NCBI GenBank assembly: GCA_017577565.1
Contig: PKRH01000012.1
Span: forward strand, 1-38,188
Reading direction: 5' to 3'
DNA from: Thermoanaerobacterales bacterium
GTDB lineage: Bacteria > Actinomycetota > Acidimicrobiia > Acidimicrobiales > JACDCH01
DNA: 38,188 nucleotides
Shown: piece after piece, positions 25,179 to 35,056 of the stretch
Layout of the letters: every line of letters starts with the position of its first letter
Numbering within the stretch: the stretch's first letter is position 1
Made by a program: the position numbers and the translations under genes
Notes under the pieces: model-generated
What the model saw: only the letters and a program-made list of their open reading frames with translations
Told to the model about the DNA's origin: nothing
Database searches by the model: none

Positions 25179-27263
25179 TTGACCGACGCACCGCAGACCG
25201 ACGAGCCGACGCGCCTCATCAGCGACCGCCCGCGGCTCGTCTTGCTCAGCTTCCTCATGCTGTTCGTCGAGCTGGCGGTCATCCGCTGGTCGGGGGCCAA
25301 CGTCGTCTACCTGGCCTACTTCTCGAACCTCGTCCTGCTCGGCAGCTTCCTCGGCGTCGGCCTCGGCTTCCTGTGGGCCGGGCGGGGCGGCCGGCCGCTG
25401 TTCCCCTACGCGCCGGTCGTGCTGGCGCTGTTCGTCGCCTTCATCCGGCTGGCGCCCATCGACATCGACGTCGAGGGCAGCGACCTCATCTTCTTCAACG
25501 AGCCGACGATCACCGGGCCGCCCCGCGAGGTCGTCCTGCCGGTGATCTTCGTGACGGTGGCGACGCTGCTCATGTTCATCACCGACGGCGTCGCCCGGAC
25601 GTTCAAGACGTTCCCGCCGCTCGAGGCCTACAAGCTCGACCTCATCGGCAGCGTCCTCGGCATCCTCGGCGTCACGGCGCTGTCGTTCCTCGGCCTGCCC
25701 CCGGTGGCCTGGGGCACCGTCGCCGGGGCGGTGCTCGTCCTGGTGTCGCTGCCCAAGGTGCGCCTGGTGACCGTGGCCGCCGTCGCCGTCGTGATCGCGC
25801 TCCTCGGCATCGAGTCGCTGGAGGAGCGCACGTGGTGGTCGCCCTACTACAAGGTCGAGCAGGAGGACGCCCCCTACGGCGGCTACATGGCCAAGGTCAA
25901 CGAGGTCCCCCACCAGTCGACCCTGCCGGTGGCCGACAACCCCCTCTACGGGTCGAACTACGCCCAGGCGGCGGGCACCCAGCCCCGCCGGGTGCTCATC
26001 ATCGGCGCGGGCGGCGGCAACGACGTGGCCGCCGCGCTGCAGAACGGGGCCGAGCACGTCGACGCCGTCGAGATCGACCGCAAGATCTACGAGCTGGGCA
26101 AGGAGGACCACCCCGACCGGCCCTACGACGACGAGCGGGTCGAGGTCCACATCGACGACGGCCGCGCCTTCCTCGAGCGCACCGACGAGACGTGGGACCG
26201 CATCCTGCTCGCCCTGCCCGACTCGCTGACCCTGGTGACCGGCCAGGCCTCGGTGCGGCTCGAGAGCTACCTGTTCACCCGCGAGGCCATCGAGTCCGCC
26301 AAGGACCACCTCACCGAGGGCGGCGTGTTCTCGATGTACAACTACTACCGCGAGGGGTGGCTGGTGGACCGGTACGCCGGCACCCTCGAGGAGGTCTTCG
26401 GGCGGCCCCCGTGCATCGAGCGCCTCTCGCCGGGCGACGAGGACGACCCGTCGCACCTGGCGGTCCTGACCGTCTCCGAGGACCCCGAGGCCATCCCCTG
26501 CGACGGCCCCCGGCAGGCCCTGTGGGAGCGGCCCGCCGACACGCCGGCCCCGTCCACCGACGACCACCCCTTCCCCTACCTGCGCACCCGGTCGATGCCG
26601 GGCTTCTACCTGGTGACGATCGGGCTGATCCTGCTGTTCTCCGCGGTCGCCATCCGGGGCGTGGGCGGGCCGGTGCGGCCGATGCTCCGCTACACCGACC
26701 TGTTCTGCATGGGCGCGGCGTTCCTGCTGCTCGAGACGAAGAGCGTCGTCCAGTTCGCCCTGCTCTTCGGCACGACCTGGTTCGTCAACGCCCTGGTCTT
26801 CCTCGGGGTCATGCTCAGCGTGCTGGCGGCCGTGCTGCTGTCGCAGAAGGTCAGCTTCCGCCGGCCCCAGCGCCTCTACGTCCTGCTGCTGGCCGGGCTG
26901 GCGCTGGCCTGGGCGGTGCCGCCCAGCGCCCTGCTCGAGCTGCCGTTCCTCCCCCGCTTCCTGGCGGCGGTGACGCTGGCCTTCCTGCCGATCTTCACCG
27001 CCAACCTCGTGTTCGCCCAGCGGTTCAAGTCGACCAGCGCCTCGGCGACCGCCTTCGGCGCCAACCTGCTGGGGTCGATGTTCGGCGGCATCCTCGAGTA
27101 CATGTCACTGCTCGTCGGCTACCGCACGCTGCTGATCGTGGTCGGCGTGCTCTACGGCATCGCCTTCCTCACCGGCCGGCGGCAGCTGGGCGTGCCGGTG
27201 CCGGCGGCCGTCGAGGCGCCGAGCGCCGCGGGCGCCCCCTCCCCCGTCGCCGCGGGCGACTGA
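25179..27263 (+). CDS. Membrane protein with spermidine-synthase-like domain
   Basis: 694 aa with three parts. An N-terminal block has about six TM helices (for example VLLSFLMLFVELAVIRW, VVLALFVAFIRLA, VALVVIALL-type segments to about 215). A cytosolic Rossmann methyltransferase/SpeE-like domain (about 225-455) carries the SAM loop IIGAGGGNDVAAAL (about 274-287) and acidic VEIDRKIYEL. A second TM block (about 470-680) completes it. In true aminopropyltransferases the active-site Asp sits in a DSSDP-type loop; here the equivalent strand ends LLALPDSLTLVTG. Polyamine synthesis is therefore not assured. The start is TTG 25179 behind a G-run. Tail to tail with guaA, only 6 bp apart. Confidence 0.82.
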   Translation: MTDAPQTDEPTRLISDRPRLVLLSFLMLFVELAVIRWSGANVVYLAYFSNLVLLGSFLGVGLGFLWAGRGGRPLFPYAPVVLALFVAFIRLAPIDIDVEGSDLIFFNEPTITGPPREVVLPVIFVTVATLLMFITDGVARTFKTFPPLEAYKLDLIGSVLGILGVTALSFLGLPPVAWGTVAGAVLVLVSLPKVRLVTVAAVAVVIALLGIESLEERTWWSPYYKVEQEDAPYGGYMAKVNEVPHQSTLPVADNPLYGSNYAQAAGTQPRRVLIIGAGGGNDVAAALQNGAEHVDAVEIDRKIYELGKEDHPDRPYDDERVEVHIDDGRAFLERTDETWDRILLALPDSLTLVTGQASVRLESYLFTREAIESAKDHLTEGGVFSMYNYYREGWLVDRYAGTLEEVFGRPPCIERLSPGDEDDPSHLAVLTVSEDPEAIPCDGPRQALWERPADTPAPSTDDHPFPYLRTRSMPGFYLVTIGLILLFSAVAIRGVGGPVRPMLRYTDLFCMGAAFLLLETKSVVQFALLFGTTWFVNALVFLGVMLSVLAAVLLSQKVSFRRPQRLYVLLLAGLALAWAVPPSALLELPFLPRFLAAVTLAFLPIFTANLVFAQRFKSTSASATAFGANLLGSMFGGILEYMSLLVGYRTLLIVVGVLYGIAFLTGRRQLGVPVPAAVEAPSAAGAPSPVAAGD

Positions 27264-27269
27264 GGCGGC

Positions 27270-28825
<1,556 letters not shown>

Positions 28826-28829
<4 letters not shown>

Positions 28830-29938
28830 TCGTCCCCCACGACGACGAGGTCGGCCTTCTGCAGGTCCTTCAGCGTCTCGAACCCGCATAGCGCCATCGC
28901 CCGGCGCAGGGCCCCGGTGAGGTTCACGCTGCCCGAGGCGTCGTGGGCCGGGCCGTGGAGGATCTGCTCGAGCGTGCCCTGGGGCTCGACCCGCACCCGC
29001 TCGCCGCGGGGCAGCGTCGGGTGGGTGGCGGGCATCGTCCAGTGCCAGCCCCGCCCCGGGGCTTCGGTCGCGGCGGCGAACGGCGTGCCGACCATGACGG
29101 CGTCGGCGCCGCAGGCGACCGCCCGGGCGATGTCGCCGCCGGTCGTGATGCCGCCGTCGGCGATGACGTGGCAGTAGACGCCGGTCTCGTCGAGGTGCCG
29201 CATGCGGGCCGCCCGGGCGTCGGCCAGCGCCGTGGCCAGCGGCACGCCGACGCCGAGCACCTCGCGGGTGACGGTCGCGGCCCCGGACCCGGCCCCGACG
29301 AGCACGCCGGCGGCCCCGGTGCGCATGAGGTGCAGCGCCGTCTGGTACGAGGTGCAGCCCCCGACGAGCACCGGGATCTCGTAGTGGCGGATGAAGGCCT
29401 TGAGGTTGAGCGGCTCGACCCGGCGGGACACGTGCTCGGCCGAGACGATCGCCGCCTGGATGACGAGCAGGTCGGGCTCGGCCTCGAGCACGGCGTCGGC
29501 CAGCTCGAGGGTGCGGCCGGGGGTGACCGCGACGGCGCAGGTGACCCCGGCGTCCTTGATCTCGGCGATGCGCCGGCCGATCAGCTCCGGGCGGACCGGC
29601 TCGGCGTACAGCTCCTGCAGCCGGGCCGTCGCCTTGGCCGGCGGCAGCGACGCGATCTCGTCGAGCACCGGCTCGGGGTCCTCGTAGCGGGTCCACAGCC
29701 CCTCGAGGTGCAGCACCCCGGCCGAGCCCAGCCGACCCAGCTCGACGGCGGTGGCCGGCGAGGTGACGCTGTCGGCGGGCGCGCCCAGGATCGGCACCTC
29801 GAACCGGTAGGCGTCGATCTCCCAGGAGATGTCGACGTCCTCGGGGTCGCGGGTGCGGCGGTTGGGCACGATGGCGACGTCGTCGAGGCGGTAGGCCCGC
29901 TTCGCCGTCTTGCCCAACCCGATCTCGACCTCGGCCAT
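28826..29938 (-). CDS. guaB3: GuaB3-type IMP dehydrogenase-related protein
   Basis: 370 aa IMPDH/GMP-reductase TIM barrel without CBS domains. MAEVEIGLGKTAKRAYRLDDVAIVPNRRTRD-type start, VHVIADGGI-like CHVIADGGITTGGDIARAVACGADAVMVG, and PLPRGE-like PTLPRGERV are hallmarks of actinobacterial GuaB3. The loop that in IMPDH carries GSICTTR reads GAGSGAATVTREV here, with no cysteine, as I recall for other actinobacterial GuaB3. A cyanobacterial GuaB3 has been reported as a GMP reductase. ATG 29938 is supported by GAGGTGGT 7 nt upstream (GTG 29950 is an alternative). TAGACT at 29990-29985 is a likely -10. Co-translated with guaA. Confidence 0.9.
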
Positions 29939-29984
29939 GACGGCCACCACCTCGGCGCTCGGATCCGTTCCGGGAGAAGGTCGA

Positions 29985-29990
29985 AGTCTA
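29985..29990 (-). promoter_or_regulatory. -10 box TAGACT for guaB3-guaA
   Basis: TAGACT on the minus strand; RNA would begin near 29978, giving a 40-nt leader with a proper ribosome site, unlike the leaderless genes nearby. Confidence 0.45.
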
Positions 29991-30025
29991 CCGACCGCCC
30001 CCGCCCCGCCGATGCACGGCGGCGG

Positions 30026-31438
30026 TCACGCCAGCTCGTCGATCAGCTCCCACAGCGCGTCGACGTGGCGTTGCTCGGTCGTCCAGGCCCCGATGGCGGC
30101 CCGGACGACGTAGCGGCCGGCCAGCCTCGTGTGGGTGAGGTAGACCCGCCCGGTGGCGTTCAGCGCCTCGTGCAGGCGCTGCGTCGCCTCGTCGCCGTCG
30201 ACGTGGCGGAAGCAGACGAGGTTGAGCCGGGCCGGGGCCGCCAGCTCCAGCCGCGGGTCGCGCTCGATCCGCCCGGCCAGCTCGCCGGCGAGCCGGACGT
30301 GCTCGCGCACGTGGTGGCGCAGCCCCTCGGCGCCGTACCAGCGCAGGACGAACCAGAGCTTCAGCGCCCGGAACCGGCGCCCGAGGGGGATCTGCCAGTC
30401 CCGGTAGTCGACGACCCTCCCCGACTCCGACGCGGCGTTGCGCAGGTACTCGGGGAGGATCGACAGGGCCTCGACCAGCGGCGCCCGGTCGGCGACGAAC
30501 AGGCACGAGCAGTCGAAGGTCGTGAACAGCCACTTGTGGGGGTTGAACACGTAGCTGTCGGCGTGCTCGAGGCCCGCCTGCTGGTCGCGGTGCTCGGGGC
30601 ACACGGCCGCGGAGCCGGCCATGGCGCCGTCGACGTGGAACCAGGCGCCGGCCCGGGCGGCGATCGGCCCGACGGCGGGCAGCGGGTCGACCGCCAGCGA
30701 GCTGGTCGTGCCGATCGTGGCCATGACGAGGCAGGGCACCAGGCCGGCGGCGGTGTCGGCCTCGATCGCCGCCTCGAGGGCGTCGGGGCGCAGGGCGAAG
30801 GTGTCGTCGACGTCGAGCAGGCGCACGTTCTCGGGCCGCAGCCCGGCCACCCGGGCGCCCTTCTCCAGCGACGAGTGGGCGTGCTCCGACGAGTAGACGA
30901 CCAGCCGGTCGAGGGCGGCGCCGCGGGCCAGGGCCCGCTCGCGGGCGGCGACGAGGGCGCACAGGGTGGCGGACGACGCCGAGTCCTGGATGACCCCGCC
31001 GCCGGCGCCCGTCGAGCGGAACCGCTCGGGCAGCCCCAGCAGGTCGACGAGCCAGTCGAGGACGTGGGCCTCGACCTCGGTGAGGGCCGGGCCGGTCTGC
31101 CACAGCATCCCCTGGGTGGCGAGCCCGCCGGACACGATGTCGGCGAGGACGCCCGGGCCCGAGGTGTTGGCGGGGAAGTAGGCGTGGAAGCCGGGGTGCT
31201 GCCAGTGGGTCGTGCCCGGCAGGACGACCCGGTCGAGGTCGGCGAGCACCTCCTCGAACGGCTCGGGGGCCTCGGGCGGCGCCGGCGGCAGCCACGAGCG
31301 CACCTCCCCGGGCTCGACCTCCGGCACGACGCGGTGCCGCTCGACGGTCGCCCAGTAGTCGGCCACCCAGTCGACGACGGCACGCCCCCACCGCCGGAAC
31401 TCGTCGGGGGTCATGTGGTAGGGGGGACGGTCGGCCAT
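30026..31438 (-). CDS. Group II PLP-dependent (aromatic) amino-acid decarboxylase
   Basis: 470 aa, the length of aromatic L-amino-acid/DOPA decarboxylases. WQHPGFHAYFPA, DSASSATLCAL, FHVDGAMAGSAAVCPE (D270 pairs with the PLP ring nitrogen) and NPHKWLF (PLP lysine K302) are visible. The HVDAAYAG motif reads HVDGAMAG, a deviation beside the cofactor. Substrate cannot be told. ATG 31438 has TAGCGT 6 nt upstream and no ribosome site, so it is leaderless. Stands alone, divergent from the PQQ-propeller pseudogene. Confidence 0.92.
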   Translation of the reverse strand: MADRPPYHMTPDEFRRWGRAVVDWVADYWATVERHRVVPEVEPGEVRSWLPPAPPEAPEPFEEVLADLDRVVLPGTTHWQHPGFHAYFPANTSGPGVLADIVSGGLATQGMLWQTGPALTEVEAHVLDWLVDLLGLPERFRSTGAGGGVIQDSASSATLCALVAARERALARGAALDRLVVYSSEHAHSSLEKGARVAGLRPENVRLLDVDDTFALRPDALEAAIEADTAAGLVPCLVMATIGTTSSLAVDPLPAVGPIAARAGAWFHVDGAMAGSAAVCPEHRDQQAGLEHADSYVFNPHKWLFTTFDCSCLFVADRAPLVEALSILPEYLRNAASESGRVVDYRDWQIPLGRRFRALKLWFVLRWYGAEGLRHHVREHVRLAGELAGRIERDPRLELAAPARLNLVCFRHVDGDEATQRLHEALNATGRVYLTHTRLAGRYVVRAAIGAWTTEQRHVDALWELIDELA

Positions 31439-31444
31439 GCCGGG

Positions 31445-31450
31445 ACGCTA
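31445..31450 (-). promoter_or_regulatory. -10 box TAGCGT for leaderless decarboxylase gene
   Basis: TAGCGT, 6-nt spacer CCCGGC, then ATG 31438. Confidence 0.55.
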
Positions 31451-31589
31451 GCGACGCGACCCCGCGATCGACCCATCCGCCCCGTCACCGACCCTCCCGC
31501 CGACGCGATCGTCGCCCGAGCGGGCGGATGCCCGAGCGGCTGGCCTCGCCCACCGCTGGCGGCGTCTCGAGGGGGGAGGGCGACCGGTG

Positions 31590-32775
31590 ATGCGTGGACG
31601 GGCCCGCTCGGCGGTCCTGGCGGTGGTGCTGCTCGCCACGGCGGCGGGGTGCGACTGGACGCAGCGGTACCACGACTTCGGGTGGTCGGGGTACAACCCC
31701 GACCGAGGAGGGCGTCACCCCGGACGGCCCGGCCGAGCTGCAACCGGTCTGGACGTACAACCTCGACACGGACGGATCGCCGGTCACCGGTGGCGGACGG
31801 GTGTACGTGGAGGGCACCCCGTCCGTCGTCAGCTCGATCTCCCACCTGTTCGCCGTGCGGGAGTCCGACGGTGCCACGTTGTGGGCCGTCCCCTGTCACC
31901 AGCTCGGGGGGTGGCAGCTGTGGGCGTACGCGGAGGGCTCCGTCTTCGCCCATTGCGGCACGACCCTCCACGCGCTCGACGCCGCGACCGGGGCCCCGGT
32001 CTGGCAGTGGCCGGCTCCCGGCTCGGTCAGGCAGGTGTCCGTGGCCGCCGACGGCCTGGTCGTCGTGGCGAGCACCACGGGTGGCAGCACCGTGACACGG
32101 CTCGGCCTCGACGGCACCGAGCGGTGGTCGCTCGACGTCGACCCCGACGTGACGGTCAGGGGCGACAGGAGCCGTGCGTACGTCGAGCGGGCCGACGGCA
32201 CGATCGCCGTCCACCGGCTCGACGACGGCGGCCTCGTCCGGGTCCTGCCGGACGTGCCGGGGCGCCTCCAGGTGGTCGCCGGCAGCCGGCTGTTCTTCGT
32301 CCAGGAGGGCGGCGTCGACGGAATCCCCGCCGACGAGGTCCGCCTGCGGGCGGTCGACGCCGGCACCGGGCAGCAGCTGTGGGAGCACCGCGACTGGTGC
32401 CCCGAGGGCGACCGCGCCGGCATGCAGATCGCCGTCGCCGACGACGCCGTCGCCTACGTCACCGACGGGAGGATCAACCTCAGCACCTGCGTCTACGGCG
32501 CGCTCGACGTGGCGACGGGCGCTCGTCGCTGGACCGTCCCCGCCAGCGTCGGAACGCTCGCTGCGGTGCCGACCATCGCGGACGGGGTCGTCTACTACTA
32601 CCGCGGCGTCAGCTTCGCCGTGTCGGACGGGGTCTTCGCCGCCCTCCGGATGGCCGACGGCGAGGTGCTGCTGGAGGAGCGCGTCACGAGGACCTCGGGT
32701 GCCACGGTCGTCGTCGCCAACGGCCGGGTCCTCCTGCCGGAAGGCGCGTTCGAGTGGGTGCCCGTCGAGGGCTGA
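31590..32775 (+). pseudogene. PQQ-like beta-propeller lipoprotein, frameshifted
   Basis: ATG 31590 begins a lipoprotein signal (RSAVLAVVLLATAAGC) and RYHDFGWSGYNP, then the frame is lost. One frame over, TEEGVTPDGPAELQPVWTYN continues and runs open to 32775. The two halves join perfectly if one C is removed from the CCCC run at 31697-31700, giving NPTEEG. The restored product would be about 394 aa with repeated propeller blades (GATLWAVP, LDAATGAPVWQW, DGTERWSLDV, DVATGARRWTVP). A GGGGGAGGG stretch precedes the start. It is either a recent pseudogene or a base-calling error in a C-run; the downstream frame shows no other damage. Probable role: extracytoplasmic scaffold or quinoprotein-like; unknown. 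Confidence 0.75.
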
Positions 32776-32810
32776 GCCGCCGCGCCGTCGTGAGCCGGTG
32801 ACCTGGCCCC

Positions 32811-32827
32811 CCGCCCGAGGCGGGCGG
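32811..32827 (+). terminator. Short GC hairpin between PQQ-propeller gene and copper operon
   Basis: CCGCCCG-AGG-CGGGCGG, a 7-bp stem with a 3-nt loop, 36 nt after the stop at 32775; modest terminator candidate. Confidence 0.4.
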
Positions 32828-32858
32828 ATGGTGCCAAGGTCCCCGCGACGAAGGGACC

Positions 32859-33557
32859 ATGGACCCGCCCCGGCGGGCCGCGGGCCGGGAGACACTTCCC
32901 GCCGTGCGACGTCCTGGGAGACTCCGGCGTGCGGCGGCGGCCGGCGCCGTCGCCCTGGTGGCGGTCGCCGCCGGGTGCGCCGGCGGCGGTGGCGACGAGG
33001 GCGACGGCGGGGCCGCGGGCGACGAGCCGGCGCTCGCCGGCGCGGTGCGCACCCCGCCGCTGGAGGTGTCCGACGTCGTGCTGCCCGACGCGGTGACCGG
33101 CGAGCCGGTGGCCATGCAGGCCCCGCCGGGCGAGCTCTACGTCGTCTACTTCGGCTACACGAGCTGCCCCGACGTCTGCCCCACCACCATGAACGACGTC
33201 GCCGTGGCGCTCGGCGACCTGCCGGACGACCTGGCCGACCGGGTCACGGTGGCGATGGCCACCGTCGACCCCGAGCGGGACACCGCCGAGGTGCTGACCG
33301 GCTACCTCGACCACTTCTTCACCCGGCACCTGGCGCTGCGCACGACCGACCCCGCGGCCCTCACCGCCGCCACCGAGGCCTTCGGCGTGCAGTGGGAGGT
33401 CGAGGAGCACGAGCCGGGCGAGGCCTACGAGGTCGCCCACACCGCCGTCACCTACGTCGTCGACGACACCGGCACGGTCGTCGTCGAGTGGCCCTTCGGC
33501 CTCGACAGCGAGTCGATGGCCGCGGACCTGCGGACCCTGCTGGAGGAGCGCGCATGA
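32859..33557 (+). CDS. SCO1/SenC family copper chaperone lipoprotein
   Basis: Delivers copper to, or reduces, the CuA site of cytochrome c oxidase. 232 aa from ATG 32859. Lipobox VAAGC (Cys40), thioredoxin-like fold with the copper-binding CPDVC (C103, C107) and H194 in VAHTAVTYV, and TVDPERDT. A GTG at 32904 would give a shorter, more typical 24-residue signal peptide (RRPGRLRRA then hydrophobic) and may be the true start. First gene of a five-gene run; its TGA overlaps the next ATG (ATGA at 33554). Confidence 0.92.
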   Translation: MDPPRRAAGRETLPAVRRPGRLRRAAAAGAVALVAVAAGCAGGGGDEGDGGAAGDEPALAGAVRTPPLEVSDVVLPDAVTGEPVAMQAPPGELYVVYFGYTSCPDVCPTTMNDVAVALGDLPDDLADRVTVAMATVDPERDTAEVLTGYLDHFFTRHLALRTTDPAALTAATEAFGVQWEVEEHEPGEAYEVAHTAVTYVVDDTGTVVVEWPFGLDSESMAADLRTLLEERA

Positions 33558-34165
33558 GAGCCACCCCCCGCACCCGCCGGCCCGTCGCGCGCACCGCCGC
33601 GCTGCTCGCCGCCTCGGCGCTGCTGCTCGGCGCGTGCGGTGACGGGGGCGGCGACGCCGACGCCACGACCGACGCCGCCGGCGACGTGGCGCCCCGGCTG
33701 GAGGTGACCGACGCCTGGGCCCGGACGTCGCCGCGGACCGCGGACGCCGGCGCCGTCTACCTGCGCATCGCCAACGACGGCGACGCCGACGACGCCCTGG
33801 TCGGCGTCGAGGTCGACACCGCGGTCGCGGCCCGGGCCGAGCTGCACGAGACCGTCGCCGTGGAGGACGGCGGCGACGGCGGGCAGGACGGCGGCATGGA
33901 CGACGGTGGCATGGACGACGGCGGCGCGCAGGGCGATGCCGGGCACGGCGGCGGCACGGGCGGCGGGATGATGGAGATGCGCCCGGTCGACCGGATCGTC
34001 GTCCCCGCCGGCGGCGAGGTCGTCCTCGAGCCCGGCGGCCTCCACGTCATGCTGCTGGACCTGGCGGCCCCGCTCGAGGCCGGCTCGAGCGTCGAGCTGA
34101 CCCTCGAGTTCGAGGAGAGCGGCGAGCAGGTGGTGACGGCCGATGTCCGCGACGAGGCCCCCTGA
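33554..34165 (+). CDS. PCuAC periplasmic copper chaperone lipoprotein with Met/Asp/Gly insertion
   Basis: 203 aa. Lipobox LLLGAC. The PCuAC core carries the copper motif: His in AELHETV, Met in MMEMRPVDRI and HxM in GGLHVMLLDL, the H-M-HxM set that hands Cu(I) to CuA. Between His and Met lies an unusual insertion of about 40 residues with tandem GGMDDGGMDDGG and AGHGGGTGGGMM, encoded by a visible DNA repeat (about 33886-33925). The extra Met/His could bind more copper or be a flexible loop. Starts in ATGA overlap with SCO1; overlaps the next gene by 23 bp. Confidence 0.9.
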   Translation: MRATPRTRRPVARTAALLAASALLLGACGDGGGDADATTDAAGDVAPRLEVTDAWARTSPRTADAGAVYLRIANDGDADDALVGVEVDTAVAARAELHETVAVEDGGDGGQDGGMDDGGMDDGGAQGDAGHGGGTGGGMMEMRPVDRIVVPAGGEVVLEPGGLHVMLLDLAAPLEAGSSVELTLEFEESGEQVVTADVRDEAP

Positions 34166-34550
34166 TCACCGCCACCGGCGACCGCTGACCGCCGTGGGCG
34201 CCACCGTGCTCGTGGCGGCCCTGGGGCTGGCGGGCTGCGGCCGTCAGGACGGCGGCACGGGCGACGGTGCCTCGGCGCGGGAAGGCGACGTCTACGAGAT
34301 CGTCGTGCCCTACGGCACCCAGGAGCGCCTGAGCCGCGGCGAGACCGTGGACGTCATGCCGTCCCGGCTGGAGTTCCAGGTCGGCGACACGTTGCGCATC
34401 CGCAACGACGACATCATGGTCCAGACGGTCGGCCCCTACGTCGTCGGCGCGGGCGAGGTGTTCGAGCTGCGCTACGGCAAGCCCGGCCGCTACGAGGGCA
34501 TGTGCCCGCTCTCGGCCGACAAGACCTACGAGATCGTGGTGACGCCATGA
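34143..34550 (+). CDS. Cupredoxin-like lipoprotein lacking canonical type-1 copper histidines
   Basis: 135 aa with lipobox LAGC (C32). The domain (about 50-135) has cupredoxin hallmarks: LEFQVGDTLRIRNDD, VGPYVVGAGEVFEL, GRYEGMC and a final IVVTP strand. The histidine expected before VGP is Q94, and the loop after the cysteine (CPLSADKTY, C121) has Ser where His would be, so a normal blue-copper site cannot form. It could use Cys/Met ligands, bind Cu(I), or be structural. The start overlaps the PCuAC gene by 23 bp and the stop overlaps the TlpA-like start (ATGA). Position in the copper operon supports a copper-related role. Confidence 0.75.
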   Translation: MSATRPPDHRHRRPLTAVGATVLVAALGLAGCGRQDGGTGDGASAREGDVYEIVVPYGTQERLSRGETVDVMPSRLEFQVGDTLRIRNDDIMVQTVGPYVVGAGEVFELRYGKPGRYEGMCPLSADKTYEIVVTP

Positions 34551-35056
34551 GGCGCCGGCTCGCCCTCGTGCTCGCGCTCGCGGCCGCCGTCGCCCTCGCC
34601 GCCTGCGGCGGCGGCACCGGCGGCGACGGCGTCGACTACGAGGCGGTGGACCTCGTGACCGGCGAGGAGGTGTCGGTCGCCGACCTGGCCGGGCGCCCGG
34701 CGCTGCTCGTCAGCTGGGCGACCTGGTGCACGGAGTGCGACGAGGTCCTCGCCGGCCTGCAGGAGTTCGCCGAGTCCCCCGCGGCCGACGGCGTCGAGGT
34801 CGTGGCCGTCAACCTCGACGCCTCGGACGCGGGCGGCGCGGTCGAGGCCAAGGTGGACGAGCACGACCTGACCACCACGTTGTGGCGGGACCGGCGCAAC
34901 GAGTTCAAGCGGGCCTTCGGCGCCCTCGGCGTCCCCACGACGGTCGTGCTCGACCGCGACGGCGCCGTGACCGCCACCTTCCCCGGCGCCGTGGACCTCA
35001 CCGGCGAGGAGGTGACGGCGGCGCTGGCGGCGGCCCGGGGGGACGGGTCGTCGTGA
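34547..35056 (+). CDS. TlpA/ResA-like thioredoxin-fold lipoprotein
   Basis: 169 aa. Lipobox LAAC (C20), then a thioredoxin fold with redox CxxC in WATWCTEC (C61, C64) and a cis-proline in GVPTTVV. It would reduce disulfides of apo-cytochromes or copper proteins outside the membrane. It overlaps the cupredoxin gene (ATGA) and the CcdA-like gene (GTGA). CcdA, the electron donor for such proteins, is encoded next, so the pair forms a transmembrane thiol relay feeding the SCO1/CuA branch. Confidence 0.9.
   Translation: MRRRLALVLALAAAVALAACGGGTGGDGVDYEAVDLVTGEEVSVADLAGRPALLVSWATWCTECDEVLAGLQEFAESPAADGVEVVAVNLDASDAGGAVEAKVDEHDLTTTLWRDRRNEFKRAFGALGVPTTVVLDRDGAVTATFPGAVDLTGEEVTAALAAARGDGSS

Noticed and set aside
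31474..31530. 9-bp inverted repeat CATCCGCCC / GGGCGGATG with a 39-nt gap
   Set aside because: Long loop and GC-rich arms make it weak as a hairpin or operator; plausible by chance in this composition.
31515..31580. GGATGCCCGAGCGG resembling the D-arm of a Ser/Leu tRNA
   Set aside because: No acceptor pairing, anticodon arm or GGTTC-type T-loop follows, so no tRNA can be folded.
28943..32095. Plus-strand open frame of 1050 codons opposite guaB3 and the decarboxylase
   Set aside because: It crosses several genuine genes on the other strand, with low-complexity Arg/Gly/Asp composition and no recognisable domain.
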